Part shown: piece by piece, positions 61,671 to 64,000 of the stretch
How positions within the stretch are numbered: the stretch's first letter is position 1
Layout of the letters: the number at the start of each line of letters is the position of its first letter
DNA from: Streptococcus mitis
GTDB taxonomy: Bacteria > Bacillota > Bacilli > Lactobacillales > Streptococcaceae
Length of the DNA stretch: 64,000 nucleotides
Assembly (NCBI GenBank): GCA_001914195.1
Contig: MKYF01000017.1
Span: 71,283 to 135,282, forward strand
Direction of reading: 5' to 3'
Notes under the pieces: generated by a model
Told to the model about the DNA's origin: nothing
Databases searched by the model: none
The model's input: the letters and a program-made list of their open reading frames with translations, nothing else
Position numbers and translations under genes: made by a program

Positions 61671-63012
61671 ACTAATTAAAGATACAGTTTTAACCAGTGA
61701 TTTTATCTTTATCCTCATTCTACTTGGCTTTATTTTAGTGGTGACCTTGCTCTTACTAGAAAATCGTCGGGATAATATTCGGTTGAAGCAAATCAATCAA
61801 AAGGTAAAAGACCTGATTGCAGGAGATTATTCTCAGGTATTGGATATGCAGGGAAGCTCTGAAATCACCAATATTACTAATAATCTCAATGATTTATCAG
61901 AAGTAATTCGTTTAACCCAAGAAAATCTGGAACAAGAGAGTAAACGATTACATAGTATCCTATCTTACATGACCGACGGAGTCCTTGCGACCAATCGTCG
62001 TGGTAAGATTACTATGATTAATGACATGGCTAAGAAACAGTTAGGTGTTCAGAAAGAAGATGTTCTTAACAAGAGTATCCTAGAGTTACTTAAGATTGAA
62101 GATGAGTATGAACTTCGTGATTTGATTACCCAAATTCCTGAGCTCATCATTGATTCTCAGGATGCTAATGGTGAGTATCTAAGCCTCCGTGTTCGCTTTG
62201 CCTTGATTCGTCGAGAGTCTGGCTTTATTTCGGGTCTGGTTGCTGTTTTGCATGATACGACGGAGCAGGAGAAGGAAGAACGCGAACGGAGGCTCTTTGT
62301 TTCCAACGTTAGTCATGAGCTACGTACTCCTCTAACTAGTGTGAAATCTTATCTTGAAGCCTTGGATGAGGGGGCTTTGTGTGAAACTGTAGCACCAGAC
62401 TTTATCAAGGTATCTCTAGATGAAACCAACCGTATGATGCGGATGGTGACTGATCTCCTCCATCTCTCACGGATTGATAATGAGACCAGTCATCTGGATG
62501 TGGAACTGATTAACTTTACTGCCTTTATTACCTTTATTCTCAATCGTTTTGATCAGATAAGAGGGCAGGATGAAGATAAGAAATACGAACTGGTGAGAGA
62601 TTACCCAATTACCTCGGTATGGATTGAAATTGATACAGACAAGATGACACAGGTGATTGATAATATTCTCAATAATGCCATTAAATATTCGCCAGATGGT
62701 GGGAAAATCACAGTGACCATGAAGACGACTGATGATCAGATGATTTTATCCATCTCAGACCAAGGTTTGGGTATTCCTAAGCAGGATTTACCACGCATCT
62801 TTGACCGTTTCTATCGTGTGGATCGTGCTAGAAGTCGTGCCCAAGGTGGAACAGGTCTGGGACTGTCTATTGCCAAAGAAATTATCAAACAACATAATGG
62901 CTTTATTTGGGCCAAGAGTGAATACGGTAAGGGATCAACCTTTACCATTGTGCTCCCTTATGATAAGGATGCAGTGAAAGAAGAAGTATGGGAGGATGAA
63001 GTAGAAGACTAG
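61663..63012 (+). CDS. vicK: Sensor histidine kinase VicK (WalK)
   Basis: This 449-residue kinase partners VicR. A single transmembrane helix at about 13-32 is typical of streptococcal VicK, which lacks the large extracellular domain of other Firmicutes. A HAMP-like linker and a PAS domain (about 95-200) follow. His218 lies in NVSHELRTPLTSVKSYLEAL. The ATPase domain has NNAIKYSPDGG, DQGLGIP and GGTGLGLSIAKEII. Acidic tail at the end. Translationally coupled with vicR. Confidence 0.97.
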   Translation: MIKLIKDTVLTSDFIFILILLGFILVVTLLLLENRRDNIRLKQINQKVKDLIAGDYSQVLDMQGSSEITNITNNLNDLSEVIRLTQENLEQESKRLHSILSYMTDGVLATNRRGKITMINDMAKKQLGVQKEDVLNKSILELLKIEDEYELRDLITQIPELIIDSQDANGEYLSLRVRFALIRRESGFISGLVAVLHDTTEQEKEERERRLFVSNVSHELRTPLTSVKSYLEALDEGALCETVAPDFIKVSLDETNRMMRMVTDLLHLSRIDNETSHLDVELINFTAFITFILNRFDQIRGQDEDKKYELVRDYPITSVWIEIDTDKMTQVIDNILNNAIKYSPDGGKITVTMKTTDDQMILSISDQGLGIPKQDLPRIFDRFYRVDRARSRAQGGTGLGLSIAKEIIKQHNGFIWAKSEYGKGSTFTIVLPYDKDAVKEEVWEDEVED

Positions 63013-63013
63013 A

Positions 63014-63823
63014 ATGAGTGAAACAGGCTTTAAATACAGTATTTTAGCGTCGGGTTCCAGTGGGAATTCCTTTTATCTGGAAACTCCAAAAAAGAAACTT
63101 TTAGTGGATGCAGGCTTATCGGGCAAAAAAATCACTAGTCTACTTGCTGAAATTAATCGCAAGCCAGAAGACTTGGATGCCATCTTGATTACGCATGAGC
63201 ATTCAGACCATATCCATGGTGTGGGTGTGTTAGCTCGCAAGTATGGTATGGATTTGTATGCTAATGAAAAGACCTGGCAGGCTATGGAAAATAGCAAGTA
63301 TCTTGGGAAGGTAGACTCTTCGCAAAAGCATATTTTTGAAATGGGTAAAACCAAAACCTTTGGAGATATCGACATCGAGAGTTTTGGTGTAAGCCATGAT
63401 GCAGTCGCACCGCAATTCTATCGCTTTATGAAGGATGACAAGAGTTTTGTTCTTTTGACAGATACAGGCTATGTTAGTGACCGTATGGCGGGAATTGTCG
63501 AAAATGCGGACGGCTATCTTATCGAGTCCAACCATGATGTAGAGATTTTGCGAGCAGGTTCTTACGCTTGGCGACTCAAACAACGAATCCTATCGGATCT
63601 GGGTCACCTTTCTAACGAAGATGGTGCCGAAGCCATGATTCGAACGCTAGGAAATCGCACTAAGAAAATCTATCTTGGTCACTTGTCTAAGGAAAACAAT
63701 ATCAAGGAGCTAGCTCACATGACCATGGTCAATCAGCTAGCGCAAGCTGATCTGGGAGTCGGAGTAGACTTTAAGGTTTATGATACCTCACCAGATACCG
63801 CAACACCATTGACAGATATATAA
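63014..63823 (+). CDS. vicX: VicX, metallo-beta-lactamase fold hydrolase (WalJ/YycJ)
   Basis: This 269-residue MBL-fold enzyme is the third gene of the vic operon. The metal motif is THEHSDHIHG (about 60-69), later ligands lie in LLTDTGYVSDR and NHDVEILRAGSY, and the C-terminal His is in YLGHLSKENN. Related YycJ proteins are suggested to act on DNA or RNA ends; the role in streptococci is unsettled. It starts one base after the vicK stop with a poor ribosome site, so reinitiation is likely. Confidence 0.95.
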   Translation: MSETGFKYSILASGSSGNSFYLETPKKKLLVDAGLSGKKITSLLAEINRKPEDLDAILITHEHSDHIHGVGVLARKYGMDLYANEKTWQAMENSKYLGKVDSSQKHIFEMGKTKTFGDIDIESFGVSHDAVAPQFYRFMKDDKSFVLLTDTGYVSDRMAGIVENADGYLIESNHDVEILRAGSYAWRLKQRILSDLGHLSNEDGAEAMIRTLGNRTKKIYLGHLSKENNIKELAHMTMVNQLAQADLGVGVDFKVYDTSPDTATPLTDI

Positions 63824-63879
63824 AAAAGAAGGTAAGGCTGACCTGACATACAGCAGTTTGGCTATTTAGGTTAATATTA

Positions 63880-63908
63880 GCGAGTCAGTTCATCTGACTC
63901 GCTTTTTT
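63880..63908 (+). terminator. Terminator of vicRKX
   Basis: GCGAGTCAG and CTGACTCGC form a nine-base-pair stem around TTCAT, followed by TTTTTT. Confidence 0.93.
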
Positions 63909-63909
63909 C

Positions 63910-64000
63910 GGCTCTTTGTCAACTGTAGTGGGTTGAAGAAAAGCTAAGCTCGAGAAAGGACAAAATTCGTCCTTTCTTTTTTGATGTTCAGAGCGATAAA
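63910..64000 (-). mobile_element. ISL3-family (IS1167-like) element, partial at window edge
   Basis: The terminal repeat GGCTCTTTGTCAACTGTAGT begins at 63910, just past the vic terminator T run. Inside it, on the minus strand, lies the transposase end. The element continues beyond the window. Confidence 0.85.
63944..64000 (-). CDS. ISL3-family transposase, C-terminal end
   Basis: Eighteen residues FIALNIKKERTNFVLSRA and stop are read on the minus strand from the window edge. They match the conserved C-terminus of ISL3-family transposases of streptococci. Whether the gene is intact cannot be seen. A decayed relative ends at 184 near the other edge of the window, in the same orientation. Confidence 0.8.
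   Translation of the reverse strand, partial: FIALNIKKERTNFVLSRA

Overview
The window is low-GC Gram-positive chromosomal DNA from the Streptococcus mitis/pneumoniae group. Diagnostic features are BOX repeats, a RUP-type repeat, IS630-Spn1-like and ISL3 (IS1167-like) remnants, ciaRH, vicRKX, macP, rocS and a histidine-triad (Pht) surface protein. The sequence alone does not decide between S. pneumoniae and a close relative such as S. mitis. The gene order looks like several blocks that, as I remember them, lie apart in reference pneumococcal genomes, and the joins tend to carry repeats or IS debris.

Layout. 1-435: the tail of an unidentified gene, ISL3 debris and a RUP-like repeat. 435-7090: a polar amino-acid ABC importer, then on the minus strand lysS, a phosphatase / YbaK / DUF368 operon and a GH25 lysozyme. 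7247-13245: glmU, a Nudix hydrolase, macP, mtnN, rocS, an exonuclease and a membrane GDPD. 13875-19716: a small membrane protein, a cysteine desulfurase with thiI, and a two-esterase / ATP-grasp cassette of unknown product. 19717-20804: an IS630 remnant carrying a RUP. 20805-23817: ilvE under a perfect CodY box, and an intact oligopeptide-binding lipoprotein. 23916-33526: two tRNA genes, rpsA, a methionine sulfoxide reductase, dnaX and sufCDSUB. 33789-34642: a decayed IS630-family element with both inverted repeats. 34748-45766: DUF2829, an SDR, an orphan PEP-enzyme-type domain, an ASCH protein, pepN, ciaRH and the Pht gene behind zinc-regulator (AdcR) boxes. 46033-49375: an ABC-F ATPase with a complex upstream region, yceD and nth. 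49376-55667: pyrR-pyrB-carA-carB, with a PyrR-type leader before pyrR and a second structured leader before carB. 55969-59186: ribF, yitT, degV and hup. 59732-63823: mutY and the essential vicRKX operon. The window ends inside an ISL3 element.

How the genes work together. NifS-like desulfurase plus ThiI makes 4-thiouridine in tRNA, while SufCDSUB builds Fe-S clusters. Both DNA-repair glycosylases, MutY and Nth, have lost cluster-ligand cysteines. GlmU, MacP, RocS, the DUF368 (PopT-type) protein and VicRKX all bear on cell-wall synthesis and division. PyrR is predicted to control pyrimidine genes at two RNA leaders. Several genes show an extended -10 box followed after exactly six bases by ATG, without a ribosome binding site, which predicts leaderless mRNAs.

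The most noteworthy observations are the 312-nt carA-carB leader with a PyrR-like loop, the Pht protein with seven histidine triads and an apparent hybrid architecture, the paired loss of Fe-S ligands in MutY and Nth, the inverted repeat around the rocS -10 box, and the palindrome and short ORF upstream of the ABC-F gene. No complete unknown defence or biosynthetic system was found; the esterase/esterase/ATP-grasp cassette is the closest to an undescribed system.
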